From NCBI GenBank assembly GCA_907164885.2, contig OU015499.1, forward strand, positions 156,197,697 to 156,261,696: a DNA stretch of 64,000 bases. The letters run 5' to 3'. The position numbers were made by a program, and so were the translations under genes. The stretch's first letter is position 1; every line of letters starts with the position of its first letter. Shown piece after piece: positions 22,656-36,800 of the stretch. The notes under the pieces were generated by a model. The model was not told the origin of the DNA and ran no database searches. It saw only the letters and a list, made by a program, of their open reading frames with translations. The stretch is from Dolomedes plantarius. Taxonomy: Eukaryota; Arthropoda; Arachnida; Araneae; Dolomedidae.

Positions 22656-23500
22656 TTGTTAAGTATTCTCTTCAAGAACAAATGGGAACCTTTAATTTAT
22701 CGAAGGTCTCTTAAAACCCAGTTAGGTGTTGTTGAAGCAGCACTGAAGACGAGGAGTGTTCTTGAAATTCAAGGAAAACTACAACTTCCTTTGCCTCTAA
22801 ATTTATGTGATGTCGCTCCTGTGCAATATCATTTAAACTTCCTGCAACCTATGTTAAAAAATGAAACGGATCAGGCTATTCTTAAACCTTCAGCATTAGG
22901 GCTAGTTCACATTGGAGTCCGTTGCGTTGCGTAAAGGAAAAGATGACGTTGAGACGAAAATAAACCAATCATATACCTCCAAACGATTAGCAATGAAATT
23001 TTTAACGCCTATGATTGGTTTATTTTCGTCTCAACGTCATCTTTTCCTTAACGCAACGCAACGGACTCCTATGTGAACAGGCCCTTAGAGACTGTACATT
23101 ATGGTATCCAGAAAACGAGTGGTTTCATGTTTTTACTGATGGTTCGAAAGTCAGAGATTGTGCAAATGCTGGTGCTGGAACTTCAGTGAGGCTTTCAGTT
23201 TTTATATTCCTGTAAGATACTATGCCTCTGCATTTGATGGAGAAGTAGAGGTTATACGCACAGCTTTGACCCAGTTGACATGCCATTCAATCACGTTCCT
23301 AACTGATTCTCTAACTGCCATTCAAGCTATTTTCTCTATGGAATGCTACAAAACCACTGAAAGTCTCGAGTGTCAGTCTCTTATTCATATACTATCATAA
23401 CAAATATCAGAATAGTTTTACAGTGTATTCCAGCACACTGCGGAATCCCAGGAAATGAACTTAAGGCCGGATTGGCAAGGAGAGGCCGATATTGGGAGGC
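22656..23500 (+). pseudogene. LINE RNase H domain remnant, split by a MITE
   Basis: The plus strand encodes the C-terminal part of a LINE polyprotein. After an unassigned linker (22,656-22,895) and the MITE at 22,899-23,084, it reads HVFTDGSKV (first catalytic Asp), then FDGEVEVIRTAL (Glu), FLTDSLTAIQAI (second Asp) and finally CIPAHCGIPGNEL with the late histidine. This order is the RNase H fold found at the end of I/R1-type LINE proteins. At least two frame changes and the MITE make it inactive. It ends near 23,500, about 500 bp before the first P4HA coding exon. Confidence 0.8.
22899..23084. mobile_element. Foldback MITE, copy 3 (TTA target)
   Basis: Same family as the copies at 11,630 and 17,191. 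Perfect TTA duplication at 22,896-22,898 and 23,085-23,087, which fits the PIF/Harbinger superfamily. It interrupts the LINE RNase H remnant. Confidence 0.85.
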
Positions 23501-23978
23501 AAGGGCATTGAGCAATTGATACATTCCTATTTCCTTCTTCGTTTTACTTTTTGGTCTGTTTTGTTGTACCTTTTTTCTTGTTTTTGCTTATTGTTTGCCA
23601 TTGAAAATTAAAAAAAAAAAAAAAAAACTTGTTTTGCTGGTGTTTTGCTGTACACTCTATGATCTCAGTTTGTTGTTGTATTTATTTAATATCTAGTGGC
23701 AATAATGCACATGTAAACTCTCCCAATTTAGTGTTTTTTAAATTTCAATCTAATGAGTGGGATTCACGTACTGTCATTACGATACTTGTGGGATTATATA
23801 TTCTCGTAAAGGTTCAAACTTTATGTGATTTTAAAGCATTTCTGAATAAAACAATGAGAAAAACTACACAAGTTCTTTACGAGCTTTTAATGTTCTGTTA
23901 ATTTTATGTTCTCTTTATAAAACTATGTGACCTTCTTTTGCATATGAATTTATGTTGTGCTTTAAATTGGTTTCGCAG

Positions 23979-26900
23979 ATTTGGAAAATTTATTAAAATG
24001 CGTACATCCGCTGCATCTTATGTTATTTTTATTGGTATCGGGTTTTTTATGTTAACATCGGGTGAACTTTTCACTGCTGTCGTAGATTTGGAAAAATTAT
24101 TATATACTGAAGGAGAAATAATCAAGACCATAGAAAAATATATAGAAATCGAAGAGAAAAGATTACAAGAAGTTAGAAAGTGAGTTTTTATTCTATAATT
24201 GTGTTGATGTTTCTGAATTGTGTAAAAACATCAGTACGGTACTTAATTTCAATAAAATAAGTTTGACTTAATTTTAATTAATAATTACTTTTATAAAAAA
24301 CTTTAAATAATATCATTGCTCTGTCCTATTTGAAGCCGAAGCAGAAATTTATGTGTTCTTTTTGGTAAGCACTTAGTAATGTCAAGTATAGGTATAAGGT
24401 ATATATATATATATATATATTCTTTAAAGGATGAGGCTCCTCAAACTTTTTGAATCTATTTATTCTTTAGATCAGGGGCTCTCAGCTTGTGGGTCAGAAC
24501 ACTCAAGGGGTTTTTAAGGGCTTTCCGAGCGGTTGCCATGGTTTTATTCAATTAATATAACTTTTTAATGAATTTTGCCAAAAAATATGTCAACATTTAT
24601 TTACCATGAAACTGTAGGGCAGTGATGTCTTTTAAAGGAAAAAGTCTCATTCAAAGTATAAACTCAGTTTGTTACAAATCTATCCTTTATATTTTGGTAA
24701 ATGAAAATTCCATTTAAATTCTAAATGCCAGTTTGTCTTTCATCAGTCTGTGCTTTTGGTGTTACTACTGTAGTTACTATTGTAGTTTCCCTAATGGAAT
24801 AGAGCAATTTTATTTAGGTAAGAGATTTTCTATTTATATTGTTTTATAATTCTGAATCATTGGTAGGTGCATTATTTTTCTTGAGGTTCTGTTCTTGGTT
24901 TTACATACCTTTCACTGAGAGATGAATGTTTCTTAATGTTCTCCATTTCTTACAAAATTAATTTTTAAAAATTTTAACATTTGGTTACAATTAAATTACA
25001 GAAAATACATTTTAGTTTATCTTCAGTTGCATATTTAATTGGTCTTTTTAATGAAACTATACAGGTTGAGAAGAGGGCTTCGGGGTGCTTAGAAACTGTT
25101 GATGAAGGTCGTGACTAAAAAAAAGGTTTAAGAACACTGCTTTAGGGTATAGACATAAGCTGTAGTAAATAAGCAGATTATGTTATCTGAAGAATTCAGC
25201 CAAATATTCAGTAAAGCTATTTAGATAAATAAATTGAAACTTTGGAGGAGCATGTAACATTAGACCAAAAAATATTTATTAACCTCTTTTATATATTAAC
25301 TTTTATGTTTAAAATCAGAAAAAAATTTTGAATGTTCAGATTATTTAAAATACTGCTTAGAAAAACTTTGTTAATAATTAGTGAAATAAGATTATAGTAT
25401 TGAATATCCTTGCAATTCATTGTGTTATAAAAACTGTATAATTGATGTAAAATTTATCAGTACAGTTACCTTAAATATTATTAGATATAATTTTTCCTGA
25501 AGAAATAGAGTAGTATACCTTTATATTTGCAACAATTATGTTATTAACATGTATAATTAGCATATATATAATTGAATATGTTCTTCAAATAGCTGACTAG
25601 TTATATTCTAGAAAATTCCTTACTTTTCAAGAATCATATCAATTCTGATTAATTTTACATGTGTTTTTATGACCTTAATCCTGATGTCAATGATTATAAA
25701 TCAGTATAATTTCTGTCTGAACTATTTATAAATAAGTTAAAAAATCACTAATAATAATAATTTCATAGTTTATTATGCTTAAAATCAGTATGTTGCTGAG
25801 AATCATGGCAATACCTAAAAGTTGTAATCTGTTAATAAGGTTAATCTTATCATATTATCAATATATTCTCTCCTTTGCTAAATTCCTTTCATGATATAAA
25901 TGGTTTAAATACAGTAAAATGTTTACTTATATATTTGAAATTAAAAGAAGTTTCTTTTACTTTAAATTTTTTTTATTTTATTTCTAGATTTAAAGAAGAA
26001 TATGGCAGGCTTCATAAAGTTGCATCTGCAGATTCACAATCATTCTTAGAAAATCCTATCAATGCATTTTTATTAGTAAAACGACTAAGTGCAGACTGGA
26101 AGGCTGCTGAATCTTTGATGCTAGAAAGTGTTGGTAAAGGTAGTTATATTCTTTGATTAAAAAATTCTTATCTTCTTACAAATCTTTTCTGGTATTTGTT
26201 ATTTTAAAATATGATTTTTTAAAATTTATTTGAAAATATATGAAATGTTAAAAAATCCTGAACTTTCTTTAACATTAATACTGAATAGTTGTCATAACAG
26301 TCCTTTATCATAATATTTATATTTAATAAAGATACTATTTTTATAAAATTCTTTAGTCTATAATAACAGCAATATTAGGTGTATAGAATAATGTTTAAAA
26401 TCTTCACAAATATGATTTCAGTCAATATTGAGATAAAAAATATATTTTTTTGAGGATTTTTTATTCAAAAATCTATTTTTTATGATAAACATCTTATGAA
26501 TTAAGTAATAATCATAATTTTCTCAAATATATTAGACTGTAACAAATAGTTGTCTTACAACATTTTTTGGAGTCAATGATGTAATATAAAAAAAAAAAAA
26601 AAAAAAGAGCTAGCAAACAGAGATACACAAGTTAATATAGAGTTTATATTTAAACTTTATATTATTGAAATTGTAATTTCATATTTTCATGAATTGCCAG
26701 CTGAGAAAGAGACCAACATATTCTTTTTAATTTTACAGATCTTATTGCAAATATAACAAAATCAAGAGATGATTTAAAATTTCCAGAAGAAGAGGATTTA
26801 ACTGGGGCTGCAGAAGCATTATTAAGGCTCCAAGATACGTACAAATTAGATACCTCAACTCTTGCAAGAGGTCAGATTTCTGGAACTAAACAATCTCATG

Positions 26901-27760
26901 AACTGACAGGTAAGTTTATATATAAATTTATATTTCTGTACAATTCCTTTAGTTATTAAATTATTCTTTTAGTGCTTTATGTAAAACATTTACTTATATA
27001 AACATTTCATGACGAATTAAAGACATTAAGTGAAAATTAATATTTATTCATATAAAGATTTGTCAAATGGACTTGGAAAGAGTCAGTAAAATTTTTAAAT
27101 TTTGGATATAAAGCAGGCCTGAAGGGCACGGGGCCCACGAAGCCTTTTGTGAAGATGTATAACAGTACAAATCTAAAAAATAGACTTATTTTAAATTATA
27201 TTATAAGCAATGAATATTTATATAAACTTCAAACAAACAGTAATTTATTTTTTGTTAGATTAAATATTTTTTGCTTTCCCATCAAATCCTATTTTCTAGT
27301 GGTCCATAGCAGCTTTCCATAAAGTAACATGGCCTTTATCGTATTTCGAGTTGATCAGGCCTGTGGTAAGGCATTTGAAGATATCATTTGCATTTGTGTA
27401 TAGCATTTATTTTAGTCCAAACCTGCTTGTTAAGAGTTCTGTCTACTAATGGGCTTTAGTCTTTTCTCCAAAATTTCCTTTTTCAATGCTCTAAATAATG
27501 GATTTTAGACAGAACATTGCTGAGTCTCATCTTGATTCAGAGTGATTGAAGATTAAGGCCATAAGCAAAAAATAGCATTATAATGTCAACTTGCTTAGAG
27601 CAGATTTTTTTAATTAGATTAAATTGCTCTTGAAATTTTGTAATTCTAAAAGTAGAGTATGTTACGTAACATCTTTAGTGTATGTAACATATTTTCAACT
27701 TTCATAAACATTTTTTGACTCTTGTATCAAAGAGTTTTGGCTTTATATATGAATGGAATA

Positions 27761-27800
<40 letters not shown>

Positions 27801-30800
27801 TACTGAAAGGTTACTTCAAAGTAAAAGGTAAAGTAATTGAACTGAATTCATCAAAATTAAAGGTAAATTAATTTTTAATTGTCTATTAAAATTTATGAAA
27901 AGATAGTAATGGATTTATATTTATGGTTGAAATATTAGAAATATGGATATGTTTGCATTGTAAGAATTCGAAGGATTGATTGCATAGATTTTTGGTAGGG
28001 ATTCATATTTAAAAATGTATGAAAATGCATGACACATTAATCTCATTTCCTCCAACCTCAAGAAAGAAAAAAAAGAAAAAAAAAGCGGACTTTCAAAGTA
28101 ATTATTATTACTCTGTGCAATATTTCAAATTTTAAGAAAATAGTTTTTCATCTTATATTCCATCAAAATTGATGTTACATTTAATGGATGTACATTTCTG
28201 CCAAAATGTTTTACATTCTCTCTGATACAGAGATGGAGTTTCTTATAAGCTTCGGGCTGGAATCAGCATCAATTTAGCTTTAAAACTCCAGATTGCTTTC
28301 TCTAACTCATTTTCCATTATCCAGTCACAAATTAAATTAAAATCCATTTCTATAGTGCTAGAAATTAATTATTTCAAGGTATGAATTAATTTTTAGTTTT
28401 GCTTACAGCAAATGACTGTTTTGAACTTGGTCGACAATCTACAACAGTGGAGATCATTATCATACAATTTATGGAGCAGGAAGCATTAGAAAGAGTCGAT
28501 GAGGGAAACAATAAAACTATAAGCAAGTCTGGAAATCTGAATATCTTGCATTTTCTACTTATATGGTAAAATTAGAATTTTTTTTAAATGTAATTTAAAA
28601 AAAAAATTATACTGTGGTAAATGTGTTCATGAGAAAATACATTATATAATAAAGTCATGCTCAGAGATATATCTCAAAACTTCTTTTCAGCAGTATTCAT
28701 TGTTGTTAACCTTCCTAAATTTAAGCATTAAAGAAATCTGCCAATCTTCTAATTTATTAAACTCATATTAAAACTTTTCTCAATGCAAAATGTGTTTTTT
28801 TTTTTCAGAGTTTTTCTCAGGAGTAATATTTGTTTGTTGAATTATTCATTAGGTTTTTACTATTCATATTAAAAAAGTCACATACACATAGGATCACTGT
28901 CTATATGATTTTATATTTTTACTTCATCTTATTATCTGCATTTTAAATGTTTAAAAAACTTTGTTATTCCATGCATTAAAATTGTATTACACTTAAAATT
29001 AATTATATTTGTATATGATGTTAAGATGAAGTTTCTTTTAATTTATATATGGAAATGAATCATTGAAGAACTTATTTTAAATTTCAGCAAGGAAATACAA
29101 GACATGCTTTGAAGTTAACTATGGATTTATTAGAAATGGGTAAGTTTTATGGATAATTGATACTATTTCCAATTTGAATTATGATACTCAAGAATTACAA
29201 TATATGAAAACTTGTATTTACAAAATCATGCTTGTTTTTCTATTTAATTCTGCTTGAATGCATAGATGAATGGCTCAGATTTTCAAATATAGGGTTACAT
29301 AAATGCCCTGAAATCTTTATCAATTACACGTCAATTTTTTATTGGATTTTTGAAAAAAAAAAATTCTTTGCTTTATAATCTCTACATTTTAGTTAGATTC
29401 CCTTTTTATTCGTCTTGTCCTTTCATCATTACTTATGTTAAAAACTGCATCAAAAATTTTGGGCTCCTCTTCAGCAGAGCAAACTGAATTCTTGAATCTA
29501 GTTTTTCTTTTTATTGTGGGATCTTTGTAGAAAGATATCGACATTGGACATAATGTTCAATCTGGCATATGTAGAATAATAATGGAATCAAACCATCAGC
29601 AAACTGTGGGTATGTTTATAGATTTTGACGTTATTTTAGATTCATTAGCTAGCAGTCAGATTATGGATTATGGTTGAGATCACTCTTAGATGAAAGATTA
29701 GAGTTGATGAAACTTTTCCCAACATGCTAACATGTTCACTGCCACTGATGCACTAGCGTGTCAGCATGGTGCTACCTTGTATGCTGGCAATGCTCTGGGA
29801 CAAACGGTTCGACTAAGATAAGTTATAGGCTTTATTTTTAGTGGGGCCCATTGGAGGTTGAATGAAGAGGATTTTGAAGGATGTTAGTGAATGCATTATT
29901 TTTACTATTTTATGTGCGTGGTTTTCAAATTTTGTGTTTAAATTTTTTTTGTGTGTTTTAAAACACACAAAAAAATTTAGCCAGTACAAGTTATGGCAGG
30001 ACCTTCCAGCCCTAGAAAAGGAAGTAAATAAAAATTGAATTGAAGCGAAATTAGAATTATTATAAAAGAGTGATCTTTATGATTATGACAGCACAGACGA
30101 TGAAGATACTATTGAGATTCTACGAGCGAATCGGAAGGAGATAGTGATGTTGCGGTGGACACCATAGAAACTTCGGCATCGTGAGGATGGATATGTCAAT
30201 TTTAGTGGCAGCGAAAATGTTAACAGAAGTCTCAGCTAATACAGATGTGTTAAATATGCGCGGTAAAAATAAAGTTTAAAGGGGATTTAATTAATCTAGT
30301 CACCTAGTATATATTTTTCCTGCATGACAACAATATTGTGTCTTTTATGCAAATATCTCATGTATTCTTGTGTCTGATTATGTCACATGCTAATTCAGAT
30401 TGGCTGAACTATATCATTATATGATGTATTCTAATTGGTCACTCTGCACAAGCATTTTGCAAATTGTTACCAGACGGATTGCTATATATAGCGTGTACAT
30501 ATTTTCAGTTATGGCTGTTTCATGTTTGGTTGTCGTTTGTCTTTTGAAGTTAGCTCGTGTGAGCTCAGTTGTCAGCAGACTGCAACAAGCAGCACTACTA
30601 CTTTTTATTTTGTTGTACCAGCAGCAGTAGCCATTTTGTCTATGAATTACTTTTAGTTTGAATTACAACTAATTATTTCATATCTTGGCTCAATGTTCTC
30701 TTCATTTCGACTGAGGTATATGAACTTTGCTATTTAAATATTTTATACCTTTTAAAAAGGTATAATTTAATGCAATAACCAGCCAGCAAAATTTTGGGCC

Positions 30801-33800
30801 AATAAGGTTATAGGCCCAGGTTCGTGACCATGGACAACAAGGTTATGGGCCTAGATTCATGACCATGGCCAACAAAGTTATGGGCCCAGGTTTGTGACCA
30901 TGGCCAACAAAGTCCTAGTTTGTGATTATAACCAATAAAAATATTGGCCCAGATTCGTAACGACAGCCAACAAGGTTATGGGACCAGGTTTGTAACCAAT
31001 GACCAACAGGGTTATGGTCCTAGTTTTGTGACCATGGCCAACAGGGTTATGGTCCTAGTTTTGTGACCATAACCAACAAGGTTATAGACCCAGGTTCGTG
31101 ACCATGGCCAACAAGGTTATGGTCCTAGTTTTGTGACCATAACTAATAAGGATATAGGCCCAGGTTCGTGACCACGGCCAACAAGGTTATGGTCCTAGTT
31201 TTGTGACCATAACTAATAAGGATATAGGCCCAGGTTTGTGACCATGGCCAACAAGGTTTTGGGACTAGGTTTGTGACCATAACCATCAAGGTTATATATG
31301 CCAACAAAATGCACCCATCCCCTTGATTTATGGGACAGATACATTCTGTGTTAAAGTGAACTTTGTTAATGGAATCTAAGGAAATCATATAAAACTGGGA
31401 GATAGGTAACAAACTCCTAAAAGCATGTACAGAGGGCATAGGATATGTAAAAAATGACAACATAGTGTTCAAAAGAAAATATATCATTGAAAACTCAGAA
31501 AGGATTAAAAAAAGGTTAGATTTATATGTACATATATGTTTTGCAGCAACAAAAACATAGAATTATTGTAAATGGGGGAAAATAGAATGCTGATGGAGAT
31601 AAAATCATCCCACACCTATTGATAAATTTATGCATGTATTATTGTAAAGTAGTGTTAATGGAAATTACTGTATGGAAAATAATTTTTTTTTTTTTTAACT
31701 GTGTAATTGAGGGATGGGTGTACTTATCAAGCTTAGTTAAATAGAAATTGAAAATTTATCTATAATCTGTCTCAAATAAGTCTCCTCTAAATGTATACAA
31801 TATTGTAGATTAATATGGTGGCAATGTTTAGTTCCAGACCACCCTCGGGCTCAAGGCAATAAAGCTTACTATGAGGATGCAATAAAAAATGCCTATGAAA
31901 TGAAACGAGGTGATGACGGGGATGTTCAGTTAGATGGAGACACAATTATTCAGCAATCCAGTGACTCTGATGGTGACATTTCGGAAAGAGAGCAATATGA
32001 GCAGTTATGTCGATCGGAATACATATCAGTAAGTTAAGGAGGTGCATTTCATTTCTTAACATTTTTTTAAAGCTTTTGTAACAGAATTGTCGTAATATAT
32101 TAATCATCTTGTTTTTAGAAAAATGGTTGAATTTAATATTTACTGTCAGGTTTTATAAATACTAGCTGAATGCCCATGCTTCGCTACGGAGTACATTAAA
32201 TACAACGGTCAATGTATGCAATTAATGCCAAAAAATATATTTATAAAAAAATTGTAGTGGATATTTTTATAGACCAATAATGTTATAGAAGAAAATATTC
32301 AAATTAATACAAAAGTCAATGTATGCAACTAATTTGTATGTTGATATCTATAAACATACTAATTTGAATATAAATTCTTAAAAAACTTCTATCTCAATTA
32401 ATCTAGTGGTTAAATTTATCTTTTACCGTATTTTAATATTTTTTTGTCAATTTATTAGTTGTTATGCACGGTGACGATAAATTAATCTGACGTACAGTTG
32501 GCTCTCTGTTTAACGATGCTCTACTTCACGACTATCTCTATTTAAGACAATATTTCCCAGTCCCGGCCCTCTTACGTTATGGGAACTCTTATATTTCATA
32601 AATTCTGTTAGAGCGATTTTTTCACAGTCCCTTGAAAGTGTTTAAACAGAGAGCCAACTGTATCACAAAATGAAAAGAAACCACATGATCAGCATTTAAT
32701 AGATGAAATTCTAAAAATTAATCTTTAAAAATGTCACCAAAAATCAGAAAAGGGAGGTAAAGATTCAAAAAATGATTTCATTTAAAGGGGATTTTTTATG
32801 ATATTTCTCGTGATATAAATTTTATACCCTCAGATTATCATTTTAAATGCATCTTTGAAGAATGTTACAAAACAGCTTAAAAATTCAATTTTAAAAAAAT
32901 CTAAGGATAATTTTTCAAATCTTCTTAGTGCACCCCTACACTACAAGAAGAATCGCCACGCAAAATTTCAGCCCTTTAGGTCCAGCACGTTGGTCTGTAC
33001 GTTATCGTCAGTCAGTTATGGAACTGTTTATATATATAGATACACTGTTTTAGATCCCAAAAATAAATATACATATACATGTTTCAACTTCGACCTCTTA
33101 AATTTAAAATGTTAAAAAAAATTTCAGTTGCTGTTCTTTCTAAAGTTAGAAAGTTTTATTTTATTAATAAGTTAATTTTTATCCTAAAATCCATAGTTCT
33201 TCAATAGCTACCAACATAAATATGCATAAAAAGTAGCTTCTTTTTTTTTTCATTTGGTAGAGATTAAATTTATAAAGGTAGAGCCATTCCTTTTAAGTGC
33301 TGTCCTGCTAAGATGCAATTTTTTCGTACACAGTGAAAAGGCATCTGTAACTGTTAATAAGGCAATCTGTTGTGTTGTTTGTAAAGGTTATTTCTTCGTA
33401 AAATCAATTCTTTAAATCTTGTAATAAACATTTTTTTCTTTTAAAACTATTATGGGATTCAAAATGAGTCATAAATATTTCTTAAATTGCTCATACTATT
33501 AATTGAATGTTTGCTTTATGTTGAAAAAACTTTTTTTTAAAAATCTTTGTACTTGTTAGGTGTAAGAAAAATTTAATTCACTCGTTTTATTGCTCTCAAA
33601 TTGTTCATGATATTTTCACATTAGTATATCATTCCTATGATGTGCAATGAATTATTATGTGCTTATATTTAAACTAACTTGTACTTTCTTTTAGCTTTAA
33701 AAGTAATTTTATTAAATCCTTTAAAAGAGGTCATCAAATTGTTGAGTATCAATTTATGTTTTGTAATTTAAAGATGGTTGTATAAAATTTTGAACCAAAG

Positions 33801-36800
33801 TTTCATGCTAGCTTAATGCTAGGATTAATATATATATATTATATATATACACACACAGTGGAATCTCGATCTATCATTTTTCAAGGACTGATTGAAATGA
33901 ACGATAGATGCGGAAACACAACAAAGGCAATATGATCTTTGGGACTGGATTAAATGAACGACACATATGGAAGAACGATGGATCCGAAAACGATCGATTT
34001 GAGATTCCACTGTATATATATTCCCCTGAGATTATAAATACATATCAAGATTCAATGGCTAAGTTACCATTTTATGTCTCTGTTACCATTACTTCTGATT
34101 TAGTTTTATTTATTCAATTCCTACTATTAGTTCACACTCTCTCTATATATATCTTGATCAAATTTTCAATCGTTAATAAAAGTACTTTTATTCATCCACT
34201 CAAGTCAAATACATTTTTTAAACTTGTAGTGGATGACACTTGATGTTAATACAGTTTTTTCAAATATTAATTCATTAATTAAATTTAATTAATCAATTTT
34301 AGTTTTAGACCTAGAGCGTCTCTTGCTCTTGAATAGTAATTTCCTCTTGTTACTGTGTAAACGGTAGCACTGCGGTATCGCGGGCTTCTCCCATCCTGTA
34401 GGTTGCTAGATCGAATCCCCAACCTGACAAACTTTTTCTCTCTGTTTCCCCCCCTCCTAATCTCGCACAGTAGGCAAGGTTTTGGCAGGCAATCCTTTTT
34501 TTCAATTCTTACTATTAGTTCACACTCAAATTTTTCTTTGCTGACCTAAGTAGGAATTGATTTTAAAAATTTTTTTATATATTACTTGTTTAATTTTTTT
34601 TAAATAATGAGTACTAAACTTTAAAGATCAAGATTTTTTTTTTTTTTCATTCCTTGGTCTACTTAGATATTGTAGCTATCATAAATTATAATGTCCATAG
34701 CTTGATATATGCATAAAATGTAGAAGAGAACTAAGAATTAATTTCCTGCAATGTTGATATTTAAATGAAATTATTTGTTAATAGGAGAGACATATCCCAT
34801 TTTAGCGACAGGACATAATATATTAATTGACAGATTTTCAAGCAGTATCTGTGATTTTGAGATGAACTAACCAGGTGCTTTTAAAACTTTCATACAACAC
34901 TTTTCTTTAATTTTACTGTGGCAATTATAGTAGAAATTCAACAAAGTTTATTGTTAGTATTAAGGTGCTATTCTTATCACTTTGACAGATTTGTGTTTCT
35001 GCCTTTTCAAGTTTGCTTCAGTTACCAATAAATTAATGCCTTTGCAACATTTAACAGATGAAAAAAATGTGCTGAATTTTATTAATAACACTTAGTGTGT
35101 ATTTTAAATCCTGAACCAAGTTTTTTTTTATATATACAGATTTTATATATTTAATAAATGTGCTTTATTTTCAAACAAATCTGATGAAATCTCTAATTAT
35201 GATTATTTTGTATACTTTCGATGTTGAATGTATGTTTTGTACTCTAGCATTTTGCCGAGAGCAGAGATTTGACGTGTGAATATTTCACCATGAAATCCTT
35301 ACTACTTGCTGCAGCCTGTGAAAAAAGAAGAAGTTTTTAAAGCTCCCAAGATAGTGTTGTTCCATGATGTTGTATCTGACCAAGAAATAGAAATAATTAA
35401 ATATTGGCTCAGCCAAGGGTATTTATTTTTTGTTTTATGTTGAATGTTTTCTGATATATTGTGAACCACCTATGTCTTCATTCCCAAATGTGTACATATT
35501 TACAGTGAAACTTCTTTAGCCAGCCACCCCTCTAAACAGCGCTATTTTGTTCAGAATGGATTCAAGACTCTATACTGACAATAGGAAGAAACCCCTCAAA
35601 ATGGCCACCTTTTTTTTTTCCGGAACCATGATGGCTGCCATAGAGAAGTTTCATTGTGTTTATTTATATATATATATATAGATATACTCGTGTATATATA
35701 TATATACTCGTATATATATACTAGCTGTTTACCCAGCATTGCCCTGGTATTTATTAATCTTAATTTTTTACTACACAGGAAAAGGATGAATTCTACCTAT
35801 AGTGTAAAATCTAAGTAATTTATTTACGGGTATATAAAAGTATATGTACAGTATACAATGGTAAAATAAATTACAAATTCACTCTTATTATTTAACTCAA
35901 AACTTGATTATAAACAACACTTTTATTTTGCTATATTCATCTCATTGACTCCGAAAACAATGGATTTGACACTACTCTCGGACATTCTGGACATTTCATT
36001 TTTTCCTTTTCTCCCCTCCTCCCCCAATACTGGTGGGGGGGGGGGCTGAACTTGCCCTTAAACAGCATCAGTTGGTGTCACTATTCGTCTCAGTGACCCC
36101 GAAAACTATGGATTCAAAATTATTCTCCAGTCATTTTGGACATTTTATCTTTCCCCACCACCTCCCCTCCAACGTTGATGGGGGGGGGGGGGGGTGCTGA
36201 ACTCTCACTTAAAAGGCACTGGGATTGCCACTGTTTCCTCTCAGCGACCCCAAAAACTATGGATTTGACACTACTATTGGTCATTTTGGAGATTTTATAT
36301 TTCCCCTTCTTCCCCCCTCGCCCCCTCCCTATACTAATGGGGGGGCTGAACTTGCATTTAAACGACATTGGGAGTGTCAGTATTAATCTCAGAGACTCCT
36401 AAAACTGGATTCGACACTACTTTCAGTCATTTTGGAGATTTTATATTCCCCCCCCCCCCCCCCCCCCCCCTATGCTAATGGGGGGGCTGAACTTGTACTT
36501 AAACGCCATCGGGAGTATCACTATTAATCTCAGCGACCCCCGAAAACTATGGATTCGGACAGTGATATCAGTCGCTTTTGATTATTTTTACATGTGCCCC
36601 CTGCTCCCCTAGGGTGCTAGTGGTATCTTATTGTGAATTTAAACCATTCTTGAATGAACTTAATCGCATAGATAAAATTATCAGTCCAGCCATTTAAGAG
36701 GAGTTCAGTGACATACACACGGACAGAAGAAATATAAATATAAAGATGTGTGTGTAATAATAAGTTTCCACCTTTATTAATTAATGCATATTCTAAATTT

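Noticed and set aside
23944..23997. In-frame upstream ATG as P4HA start
   Set aside because: It would place a charged stretch before the signal peptide, and a splice acceptor at 23,978 suggests this part is intron.
30400..30630. Hydrophobic 76-codon open frame
   Set aside because: Looks like an LTR-like or random AT-rich stretch; no start context, splice context or family match.
30796..31297. Regularly spaced repeats as a CRISPR array
   Set aside because: Units are contiguous and diverged without unique spacers, inside an animal intron: a minisatellite.
31143..31487. 114-codon minus-strand open frame
   Set aside because: Half of it is the 35-bp minisatellite; no family resemblance.
36120..36402. 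Overlapping open frames on both strands
   Set aside because: They fall in the 147-bp tandem array of a Helitron.
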